Of a stretch of DNA of 5,542 nucleotides, positions 1 to 5,542 are shown piece by piece; the stretch's first letter is position 1; every line of letters starts with the position of its first letter. The DNA lies in assembly GCA_005789055.1 (NCBI GenBank), contig SYAA01000404.1, positions 1 to 5,542 on the forward strand, in the 5' to 3' direction. This stretch comes from Actinomycetota bacterium (GTDB taxonomy: Bacteria; Actinomycetota; Actinomycetes; Mycobacteriales; Mycobacteriaceae). A program made the translations under genes and the position numbers. The notes under the pieces were generated by a model, which saw only the letters and a program-made list of their open reading frames with translations, was not told the DNA's origin and searched no databases.

Positions 1-659
1 CCTTCAACACCCTGCACAACGCCAATAAGCAGATCGTCATCTCCTCGGACCGCCCGCCCAAGCAGTTGGCTACCCTTGAGGACCGGCTGAGGACCCGGTT
101 CGAATGGGGACTGATCACCGACGTCCAGCCGCCGGAACTGGAAACCCGCATCGCAATCTTGCGGAAAAAGGCCCAGATGGAGCGGCTCGACGTCCCGGAC
201 GACGTTCTCGAGCTCATCGCCAGCAGCATCGAACGCAACATCCGTGAACTTGAGGGTGCACTGATCCGGGTTACCGCGTTTGCGTCGTTGAACAAAACCC
301 CGATCACCGCCGCATTGGCGGAGATCGTTCTGCGGGACCTGGTCGCCGATGCCGGCACGATCCAAATCAGCGCATCCATGATCATGGCCGCCACCGCTGA
401 GTACTTCGACACCACCGTCGAGGAATTGCGCGGACCCGGCAAAACGCGAACGCTGGCACAATCTCGGCAGATCGCCATGTATCTGTGCCGCGAACTTACG
501 GATCTGTCGTTGCCGAAAATCGGCCAGGCCTTCGGTCGCGACCACACCACGGTCATGTACGCACAGCGCAAGATCCTCGGCGAGATGGCGCACCGGCGTG
601 AGATTTTCGACCACGTTAAAGAACTCACCACGCAAATCCGCCAGCGCGCCAAACGCTAA
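1..659 (+). CDS. dnaA: DnaA, chromosomal replication initiator (3' part; 5' end outside the window)
   Basis: DnaA is the AAA+ ATPase that binds DnaA boxes in oriC, forms a filament and melts the duplex. The frame is open from base 3 and ends at TAA 657-659, giving 218 visible residues. Full-length mycobacterial DnaA is about 500 residues, so domains I-II and the Walker A/B part are missing by truncation at the window edge, not by mutation. Visible in order are the sensor 1 strand IVISSDRPP (fragment residues 11-19), the arginine-finger segment LEDRLRTRF (25-33), the sensor 2 helix NIRELEGA (79-86), and the C-terminal domain IV. Domain IV carries the DnaA signature GRDHTTV (178-184) of the helix-turn-helix that reads the box. 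All key residues look intact. The gene abuts oriC, where its product acts and probably represses its own transcription (family knowledge). An ATG-less internal TTG at 66 is not a real start, because homology continues upstream to the window edge. Confidence 0.98.
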   Translation, partial: FNTLHNANKQIVISSDRPPKQLATLEDRLRTRFEWGLITDVQPPELETRIAILRKKAQMERLDVPDDVLELIASSIERNIRELEGALIRVTAFASLNKTPITAALAEIVLRDLVADAGTIQISASMIMAATAEYFDTTVEELRGPGKTRTLAQSRQIAMYLCRELTDLSLPKIGQAFGRDHTTVMYAQRKILGEMAHRREIFDHVKELTTQIRQRAKR

Positions 660-700
660 AAACTTTCGTCACTTCCGTATCAGCAGCACCGCCGGAGGCG

Positions 701-709
701 TGTGGGCAA
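701..709 (-). promoter_or_regulatory. DnaA box, TTGCCCACA
   Basis: The - strand reads TTGCCCACA, one mismatch (C for T at position 4) from TTGTCCACA. It starts 11 bp from the next box in the same orientation, about one helical turn, which favours cooperative DnaA binding on one face. Confidence 0.7.
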
Positions 710-711
710 CC

Positions 712-720
712 TGTGGACAA
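712..720 (-). promoter_or_regulatory. DnaA box, perfect TTGTCCACA
   Basis: The - strand reads TTGTCCACA, an exact high-affinity DnaA box and the best match in the window. It is a likely anchor for nucleating DnaA at the dnaA-proximal side of oriC, and pairs with the weaker box at 701-709. Confidence 0.9.
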
Positions 721-750
721 GCCCAAAAACCCTTCCCGATTGCAGCGGCC

Positions 751-759
751 TTCCCCACA
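751..759 (+). promoter_or_regulatory. DnaA box, TTCCCCACA
   Basis: TTCCCCACA differs from the broad mycobacterial consensus (T/C)(T/C)(G/A/C)TCCACA only at position 4. It is the first + strand box and is followed by ACCCCG, giving an 11-bp unit repeated exactly at 817-827. Confidence 0.6.
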
Positions 760-812
760 ACCCCGGCCGCAGTGCACAGGCCCACCCGCCTCCCTATTGA
801 GTTACCGACATC

Positions 813-821
813 CCATCCACA
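813..821 (+). promoter_or_regulatory. DnaA box, CCATCCACA
   Basis: CCATCCACA fits the relaxed mycobacterial consensus with pyrimidines at positions 1-2 and an intact ATCCACA core. It begins 62 bp after the box at 751 and 53 bp before the box at 866, close to whole numbers of helical turns. Confidence 0.7.
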
Positions 822-865
822 ACCCCGTACCCGGTCTCAACAGTCGATCTGTGCACTTGCCAACA

Positions 866-874
866 GCTTCCACA
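866..874 (+). promoter_or_regulatory. DUE-proximal DnaA box, GCTTCCACA
   Basis: GCTTCCACA keeps the TCCACA core but matches the classic box at only 6 of 9 positions. Its location is the stronger argument. It directly precedes the GC spacer 875-878 and the triplet run from 879, the arrangement of the DnaA box that loads the unwinding filament in Bacillus-type origins. Confidence 0.6.
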
Positions 875-878
875 GGCC

Positions 879-911
879 CTACTACTACTGCTGTTATCTC
901 TATGAATAAGT
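879..911 (+). promoter_or_regulatory. DnaA-trio run and AT-rich duplex unwinding element
   Basis: From 879 the + strand reads in triplets CTA CTA CTA CTG CTG TTA TCT CTA. The complementary strand, read 3' to 5', is GAT GAT GAT GAC GAC AAT AGA GAT. The described DnaA-trio motif is a repeat of 3'-(G/A)A(T/A)-5', and seven of the eight triplets keep the central A. The run follows a DnaA box (866-874) and a short GC spacer, and leads into 894-911, which is 14 of 18 A/T in an otherwise GC-rich region. It is therefore the likely site where DnaA engages single strand and the duplex opens. The call is by pattern and position only. Confidence 0.7.
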
Positions 912-1077
912 CCTTCCAGAAGAACGGCCCTGGGGAAGCTCGTGATTTTCAGCTCGACCCCAGCCAAGAACACCCTCCAGCCACCAGCCGATTCGCTTTC
1001 GCGATCGGCCCTGACGCTCTACGGTTCATTTGATGGGCGCTCCCGGATCACCGTTACCGGGATGACGAAAGGACACG

Positions 1078-2277
1078 ATGGACGTGGCAACCACGATGGT
1101 TGACTCCGACTTGAGATTTCGCCTCGCACGCGATGACTTCGCCGAGGCGGTCGCGTGGGTGGCGCGAATTCTGCCGACGAAGCAACCGTCCCGGCCGATC
1201 CTCGCCGGCGTCCTGATTACCGGATCCGATGCGGGCCTGACCATCACTGGATTTGACTCCGACGTGTCAGCAGAAGTCCACGTACCCGCCGAAATCGCTT
1301 CAGTGGGAGCAGTTTTGGTCTCAGGCCGGTTGCTGTCCGAGATCACCAGATCGTTGCCGGCCAAGCCCGTTGAGGTGAGTGTCGACGGTTCCCGAATGCT
1401 GTTGAATTGCGGTAGCGCGAAATTCTCGTTGCCCACCATGCCGGTGGAGGATTACCCGACGTTGCCCACCTTGCCGGAGGAGACCGGCGTCCTTCCGGCA
1501 GACCTGTTCACCGAAGCAGTCGGCCAGGTGGCGGTGGCAGCTGGTCGCGACGATCAGATTTCGATGCTCACCGGGATCCGGGTCGAGATTTCCGGTACCA
1601 AGGTTGTGTTGGCAGCCACTGACCGTTTCCGGCTCGCGGTACGTGAGTTGACGTGGGTCACCACCTCCCCCGACATCGAGGCCGCTGTGCTGGTGCCGGC
1701 CAAGATGCTGGCGGAGGCCGCTAAGGCGGTGACCTCGGGGTCTGAAGTGCACCTGGCTCTCGGTACCGGCGCGGCCGTCGATGATGCGCGGCTGCTCGGA
1801 ATGCGCAGCGGCGGCAGGAGAAGTACCACCAGTCTTTTGGAAAACGAGTTCCCAAAATTTCGGCAGTTGTTGCCCGCTGAGCACACGGCAATGGCAACAG
1901 TTGCGATCGCCGAACTCACCGAATCGATCAAACGAGTTGCGCTGGTGGCTGAGCGCGGCTCCCAGATTCGGATGGAGTTCGGGCCGGATTCACTACGCCT
2001 GTCAGCCGGTGCGGATGGAGTCGGCCTTGCCGAAGAGCAGTTGCCGGTGGAATTTGCGGGTGAACCATTGACTATCGCGTTCAACCCGACCTACCTCACC
2101 GACGGCCTGGGTTCTCTGCACTGCGAACGCGCTCTGTTCGGATTCACCACGTCAAGCAAGCCCGCGGTGCTGCGCCCGGTCGGCGACACTGCCATCGACT
2201 TCGCCGGCCCGGGACCCTTCCCGGCCGCCGATACCGATTACGTCTATCTGCTGATGCCGGTCCGCCTACCCGGCTGA
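1078..2277 (+). CDS. dnaN: DnaN, DNA polymerase III beta sliding clamp
   Basis: DnaN dimerises into the ring that tethers polymerase III and other clamp-binding proteins to DNA. The 399-residue product is close to the roughly 400 residues of mycobacterial clamps and has the usual three repeated clamp domains (about 1-125, 126-255 and 256-399). Landmarks are [14 protein letters not shown] (117-130), ATDRFRLA (180-187), FPKFRQLLP (258-266), FNPTYL (335-340) and the C-terminal [12 protein letters not shown] (388-399), which forms part of the protein-binding pocket region. The ATG at 1078 is chosen because AAAGGA (1068-1073) lies 4 nt upstream and the N-terminus MDVATT resembles the M. tuberculosis one. 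The gene follows oriC, and gnd begins 26 bp after its stop. No frameshift or missing motif was seen. Confidence 0.98.
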   Translation: MDVATTMVDSDLRFRLARDDFAEAVAWVARILPTKQPSRPILAGVLITGSDAGLTITGFDSDVSAEVHVPAEIASVGAVLVSGRLLSEITRSLPAKPVEVSVDGSRMLLNCGSAKFSLPTMPVEDYPTLPTLPEETGVLPADLFTEAVGQVAVAAGRDDQISMLTGIRVEISGTKVVLAATDRFRLAVRELTWVTTSPDIEAAVLVPAKMLAEAAKAVTSGSEVHLALGTGAAVDDARLLGMRSGGRRSTTSLLENEFPKFRQLLPAEHTAMATVAIAELTESIKRVALVAERGSQIRMEFGPDSLRLSAGADGVGLAEEQLPVEFAGEPLTIAFNPTYLTDGLGSLHCERALFGFTTSSKPAVLRPVGDTAIDFAGPGPFPAADTDYVYLLMPVRLPG

Positions 2278-2303
2278 CCGAAAAACTCGAGAAAGAAACG
2301 CGC

Positions 2304-3197
2304 ATGCAACTGGGTTTGGTTGGTCTGGGAAAAATGGGTTTCAACATGCGGGAAAGGCTCCGCGAGGGAGGACACGACGTCGTCGGGTTCGATCCGCGTC
2401 CGGAGGTCTCCGACGTACCGACCTTGGCGGCGCTTGCCGACAAACTCCAAAGTCCCCGTGTGGTCTGGGTGATGGTTCCGTCCGGGCCGATCACAAACGA
2501 GACCATCGTGTCGCTGGCGGAGGTCCTCAGTTCCGGTGATCTGGTGGTCGACGGCGGCAACTCCCGCTTCACCGAAGATGGCCCGCACGCTGAACTGCTG
2601 GCGAAGAAAGGCATCGGGTTCGTTGACGCGGGTGTCTCCGGCGGTATCTGGGGACTGACCGAGGGCTACGGCCTCATGGTCGGCGGGAGTGACGCCGACG
2701 TCGCGCGGATGATGCCCATATTCGATACCTTGCGGCCCCCGGGCCCGGTCGGCGACGGCTTTGTGCATGCCGGGCCGGTCGGCGCTGGGCACTACGCCAA
2801 GATGGTGCACAACGGTATTGAGTACGGATTGATGATGGCCTACGCGGAAGGCTATGAATTGCTCGCTGCCGAGCCACTCATAACCGACACCCAGGCAGTC
2901 ATCCAGGCCTGGACCAACGGCACCGTCGTACGGTCATGGTTGCAGCAGCTGCTGGCGAAGGCGCTCGCCGAAGACCCGAGCTTCACCGATATCTCCGACT
3001 ACACCGAAGACTCCGGCGAGGGCCGTTGGACGGTGGAAGAGGCCATTAATCACCGCGTACCGACGCCGGTAATTGCGGCGTCCCTGTTTGCCCGGTTCGC
3101 CTCGCGGCAGGAACAGTCACCCACCATGAAAGCCGTTTCGGCATTGCGTAACCAATTCGGTGGCCACGCGGTAAAACGAATTCCGCTGTCCGGCTGA
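2304..3197 (+). CDS. gnd: 6-phosphogluconate dehydrogenase, decarboxylating, short NAD-type
   Basis: The enzyme oxidatively decarboxylates 6-phosphogluconate to ribulose 5-phosphate in the cytosolic pentose phosphate pathway. The product has 297 residues, matching the short class of about 300 rather than the 470-480-residue class. An N-terminal Rossmann fold carries GLGKMG (7-12), and the second strand ends in VVGFDPRP with Asp30. Next come DGGNS (83-87) and DAGVSGG (108-114). The catalytic segment HYAKMVHNGIEYG (163-175) has Lys166, Asn170 and Glu173 as likely active-site residues. The all-helical C-terminal domain contains GEGRWT (238-243). An acidic residue at the end of strand two, where NADP enzymes have Asn-Arg-Thr, suggests NAD preference (inference). 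A weak ribosome site GAGAAAG (2289-2295) lies 8 nt before the ATG. The gene sits between dnaN and recF, only 5 bp before recF, so it is probably cotranscribed with replication genes. Confidence 0.95.
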   Translation: MQLGLVGLGKMGFNMRERLREGGHDVVGFDPRPEVSDVPTLAALADKLQSPRVVWVMVPSGPITNETIVSLAEVLSSGDLVVDGGNSRFTEDGPHAELLAKKGIGFVDAGVSGGIWGLTEGYGLMVGGSDADVARMMPIFDTLRPPGPVGDGFVHAGPVGAGHYAKMVHNGIEYGLMMAYAEGYELLAAEPLITDTQAVIQAWTNGTVVRSWLQQLLAKALAEDPSFTDISDYTEDSGEGRWTVEEAINHRVPTPVIAASLFARFASRQEQSPTMKAVSALRNQFGGHAVKRIPLSG

Positions 3198-3202
3198 ATT
3201 GA

Positions 3203-4354
3203 ATGTATGTTCGTCATCTCGGGCTACGCGACTTCCGATCGTGGTCTGAAGTCGATCTTGAACTCAGCCCGGGCCGGACGGTGTTCGTAGGCCCCAACGG
3301 TTTCGGAAAAACGAATCTCGTTGAGGCGCTGTGGTATTGCGCCACGCTCGGTTCACACCGGGTTGCCAATGATGCACCGCTGGTGCGGGCCGGGACAGAA
3401 CGCGCGATCATCTCGACAATCGTGGTCAATGACGGCCGTGAACTCGCGGTAGATCTTGAGATCGTCGCGGGGCGGGCGAACAAAGCCCGGTTGAATCGCG
3501 CGCCGGCACGCAGTGCCCGCGAAGTACTCGGCGCCGTCCGTGCAGTGCTGTTCGCCCCGGAGGACCTGGCCCTAGTCCGGGGTGACCCCAGCGAGAGGCG
3601 ACGCTACCTCGACGAACTGGCGACGGTTCGCCGTCCGAGAATTGCCGCCGTGCGCGCCGACTACGACAAAGTGCTCAGGCAACGCACGGCGCTACTGAAA
3701 TCGGCAACCGGAGGGAGGTTCCGCGCCGACCCGACATTGATGGACACCCTTGAGGTGTGGGACGGCCACCTTGCCGAGCACGGCGCGGAATTGATGGCGG
3801 CTCGACTCGAGTTGGTAAACCTCCTCGCACCCGAAGTGGAAAAGGCCTATCAGGTGTTAGCGCCCACGTCGCGCCCGGCCGGTATCGCCTACCGCCCTAG
3901 CACCGGTGCATGGGAGCACCCGGGTGCGGCCGGGGTCGCCGAGTGCCGGCAGGCACTTGAGGCGGCGTTGACGCGCCGCCGGGATGCCGAACTTGAACGA
4001 GGTGTGTGCCTGGTCGGCCCCCACCGCGACGACCTGGAACTGAACCTCGGTGACCAACCGGCTAAAGGCTTCGCCAGCCACGGCGAATCCTGGTCGATGG
4101 CCTTGGCACTTCGACTGGCGGCCTACGAACTCCTGGGGAACGAAGGTGGCGAACCGGTACTCATACTGGATGACGTGTTCGCTGAATTGGACAACTCGCG
4201 CCGCCGGGCGCTGGCCGCCGCGGTGGCGGGTGCCGAACAGGTGCTCGTCACCGCAGCCGTCGCCGAGGACATCCCCGCGGACTGGGATGCCACCCAGATC
4301 GGGATCACTCTGCGCGACGACGACAACGGTCGGGCGTCGGCGGTGCTGCCATGA
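3203..4354 (+). CDS. recF: RecF, recombination mediator ATPase
   Basis: RecF is an SMC-like ABC ATPase that binds gapped DNA and, with RecO and RecR, helps load RecA at stalled forks. The 383 residues match the family length (M. tuberculosis is about 385). Visible are Walker A GPNGFGKT (30-37), the RecF signature region [20 protein letters not shown] (116-135), [12 protein letters not shown] (269-280), the ABC signature segment [16 protein letters not shown] (291-306) and Walker B with the D-loop, [13 protein letters not shown] (318-330). The ABC signature is SHGESWS rather than the SQGQ-type of many bacteria, as in other mycobacteria. The ATG at 3203 lies 5 bp after the gnd stop and lacks a clear Shine-Dalgarno, so translation is likely coupled to gnd. 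[14 protein letters not shown] matches the known N-terminus, supporting the start. The stop overlaps the dciA start in ATGA. Confidence 0.98.
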   Translation: MYVRHLGLRDFRSWSEVDLELSPGRTVFVGPNGFGKTNLVEALWYCATLGSHRVANDAPLVRAGTERAIISTIVVNDGRELAVDLEIVAGRANKARLNRAPARSAREVLGAVRAVLFAPEDLALVRGDPSERRRYLDELATVRRPRIAAVRADYDKVLRQRTALLKSATGGRFRADPTLMDTLEVWDGHLAEHGAELMAARLELVNLLAPEVEKAYQVLAPTSRPAGIAYRPSTGAWEHPGAAGVAECRQALEAALTRRRDAELERGVCLVGPHRDDLELNLGDQPAKGFASHGESWSMALALRLAAYELLGNEGGEPVLILDDVFAELDNSRRRALAAAVAGAEQVLVTAAVAEDIPADWDATQIGITLRDDDNGRASAVLP

Positions 4355-4962
4355 TGCCGCCCGCCGGTCCGACTCCTCCCCCCGACAATCACAGCGCCGA
4401 CGGTGACGGCACCGCCGACCTCCCAGCGCCGCCGCAGCACCTAGCCGCCATACCGGGGATGGACCTGGTGCGACGCGCCCTCGAAGAGGCACGCGCCTCC
4501 GCGCGCGGGTTGGGAAAAGAGGTCGGCCGCGGCCGTAGCTCCCCCGAGCGGCACCGGTCGACAGCACCGGGCGGACGCCGTCGTTGGTCGGGGCCGGGCC
4601 CGGATTCCCGCGATCCACAGCCGGTCGGTCCTGCTGCGCGCGAACTCTCCAGCGCCAACGGCTGGTCGCCGAAAGTCGCCGAGGGCATGGTTTTCGCCCG
4701 GTGGGACGGCGTGGTCGGGGAGCAGATCGCCGAACACGCCCAGCCGATCGCTCTGCGCGACGGCGTGCTCAGCATTGCCGCGGAGTCCACCGCCTGGGCG
4801 ACCCAGCTCCGCCTGGTGCAGACGCAACTGCTGGCTAAAATCGCCAACGCCGTCGGCGACGGGGTGGTCACAGTCCTCAAAATCAGCGGCCCCACAGCCC
4901 CTTCGTGGCGCAAAGGTCCCCGCCATATCTCCGGCCGGGGCCCGCGCGACACGTACGGTTGA
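4351..4962 (+). CDS. dciA: DciA (DUF721), replicative helicase DnaB loading factor
   Basis: DUF721 proteins (DciA) interact with DnaB and are needed for replication initiation in bacteria lacking DnaC-type loaders. The M. tuberculosis homologue is Rv0004. The 203-residue product has a proline-rich, low-complexity N-terminus (1-36), a helix-forming segment [20 protein letters not shown] (37-56), a basic Arg/Gly/Pro linker (60-95) and the conserved domain from about 96. The domain includes Trp118 in ARWDGVVG (116-123), STAWATQLR (146-154) and a basic tail (180-203) with SWRKGPRHI and GRGPRDTYG. The ATG at 4351 overlaps the recF stop (ATGA) and gives translational coupling. A second ATG follows immediately at 4354, and M37 (4459) is a plausible shorter start because homology to Rv0004 becomes clear around it. 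Older annotation calls this a hypothetical protein or a Zn-ribbon-containing RNA-binding-like protein, but no zinc-binding cysteines are present. Confidence 0.92.
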   Translation: MMPPAGPTPPPDNHSADGDGTADLPAPPQHLAAIPGMDLVRRALEEARASARGLGKEVGRGRSSPERHRSTAPGGRRRWSGPGPDSRDPQPVGPAARELSSANGWSPKVAEGMVFARWDGVVGEQIAEHAQPIALRDGVLSIAAESTAWATQLRLVQTQLLAKIANAVGDGVVTVLKISGPTAPSWRKGPRHISGRGPRDTYG

Positions 4963-5067
4963 GCCCCCCTACCACAACAGCCCCAGCGCCACCAGAACGT
5001 CGCGGTTCCGCGCCGCAAGCGTCCGGAGGCATCTTCGCCCGCGATATTCCGTGCACGGCGCAATTAG

Positions 5068-5542
<475 letters not shown>

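Larger units (their letters stand above)
660..1077. other. oriC: oriC, chromosomal replication origin (dnaA-dnaN intergenic region)
   Basis: This 418-bp non-coding gap lies in the place where mycobacterial oriC has been mapped. It contains at least five sequences at or near the mycobacterial DnaA-box consensus TTRTCCACA: 701-709 and 712-720 on the - strand, and 751-759, 813-821 and 866-874 on the + strand. Two copies of CTGTGCACT, at 771-779 (-) and 849-857 (+), are further weak candidates. The last box is followed by a GC spacer, a triplet run and an AT-rich stretch (about 894-911, 14 of 18 bases A/T). Boxes are concentrated at 701-874. Bases 912-1060 show no clear box, gene or hairpin and probably hold the dnaN leader and promoter. 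Open frames crossing the region have no homology I recognise and no ribosome site. The identification rests on position and box content, with no functional test. Confidence 0.93.

Noticed and set aside
1020..1025. TACGGT as a -10 for dnaN
   Set aside because: It fits TANNNT and is well placed about 50 bp before dnaN, but no acceptable -35 is found around 997-1002 and the pattern is frequent by chance.
598..1033. Overlapping open frames (598-909 and 713-1033) crossing oriC, and a short frame from ATG 902
   Set aside because: They cover DnaA boxes and the unwinding element, have no ribosome site, and show low-complexity Pro/Ser/Thr composition with no recognisable family. They are chance open frames in GC-rich DNA.
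1429..1470. Two TTGCCCACC copies in dnaN (1429-1437 and 1462-1470) resembling DnaA boxes, 33 bp apart
   Set aside because: Both are in frame as Leu-Pro-Thr codons of a conserved clamp segment (LPT at 118-120 and 129-131), so protein conservation explains them. Both also differ from the box at the last base.
3857..4618. Long - strand open frame (253 codons) opposite recF and dciA
   Set aside because: The + strand encodes conserved RecF and DciA here. The - strand product is Arg/Gly/Pro-rich and spans two genes, typical of a codon-bias shadow.
5001..5012. Inverted repeat CGCGGTTCCGCG after dciA as a possible terminator
   Set aside because: With a workable loop the stem is only 4 bp and no T-run follows, so it cannot be supported as a terminator.

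Overview
The window is the chromosomal replication-origin neighbourhood of a mycobacterium: dnaA (3' part), oriC, dnaN, gnd, recF, dciA (DUF721) and gyrB (5' part), all on the + strand. DnaA, DnaN, RecF, the DUF721 protein and GyrB resemble their Mycobacterium tuberculosis counterparts from memory along most of their length. DNA is GC-rich throughout. A 6-phosphogluconate dehydrogenase gene lies between dnaN and recF. M. tuberculosis and M. leprae lack it at this site, while M. smegmatis and Streptomyces have it. This suggests a non-tuberculous Mycobacteriaceae member, but the species cannot be fixed from sequence alone.

Layout. Bases 1-659 encode the last 218 residues of DnaA (end of the AAA+ domain and the DNA-binding domain). 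Bases 660-1077 are the only long non-coding stretch and hold oriC. It has a tandem pair of DnaA boxes on the - strand next to dnaA, then boxes on the + strand. The last of these sits directly before a short GC spacer, a run of CTA/CTG triplets that reads as a DnaA-trio element, and an AT-rich stretch at about 894-911 where unwinding should start. From about 912 to 1060 I see no clear box or gene. dnaN (1078-2277), gnd (2304-3197), recF (3203-4354) and dciA (4351-4962) follow with gaps of 26 bp, 5 bp and a 4-base overlap, so they probably form one transcription unit with translational coupling at the last two junctions. A 222-bp gap (4963-5184) with a candidate promoter, a short palindrome and a leader hairpin precedes gyrB (GTG start at 5185, running off the window).

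How the genes work together. DnaA binds the oriC boxes and opens the duplex. DciA is the bacterial factor that helps place the replicative helicase DnaB. DnaN is the sliding clamp for polymerase III, RecF handles gaps at stalled forks, and GyrB with GyrA removes the supercoils ahead of the fork. Gnd is a metabolic enzyme in a replication operon. All genes read rightward away from oriC, so they are co-directional with the rightward fork.

I found no mobile element, CRISPR array, RNA gene or phage remnant. The locus is conserved core genome. The most notable observations are the fine structure of oriC, the NAD-type short Gnd, and sequence details in RecF, DciA and the gyrB leader.
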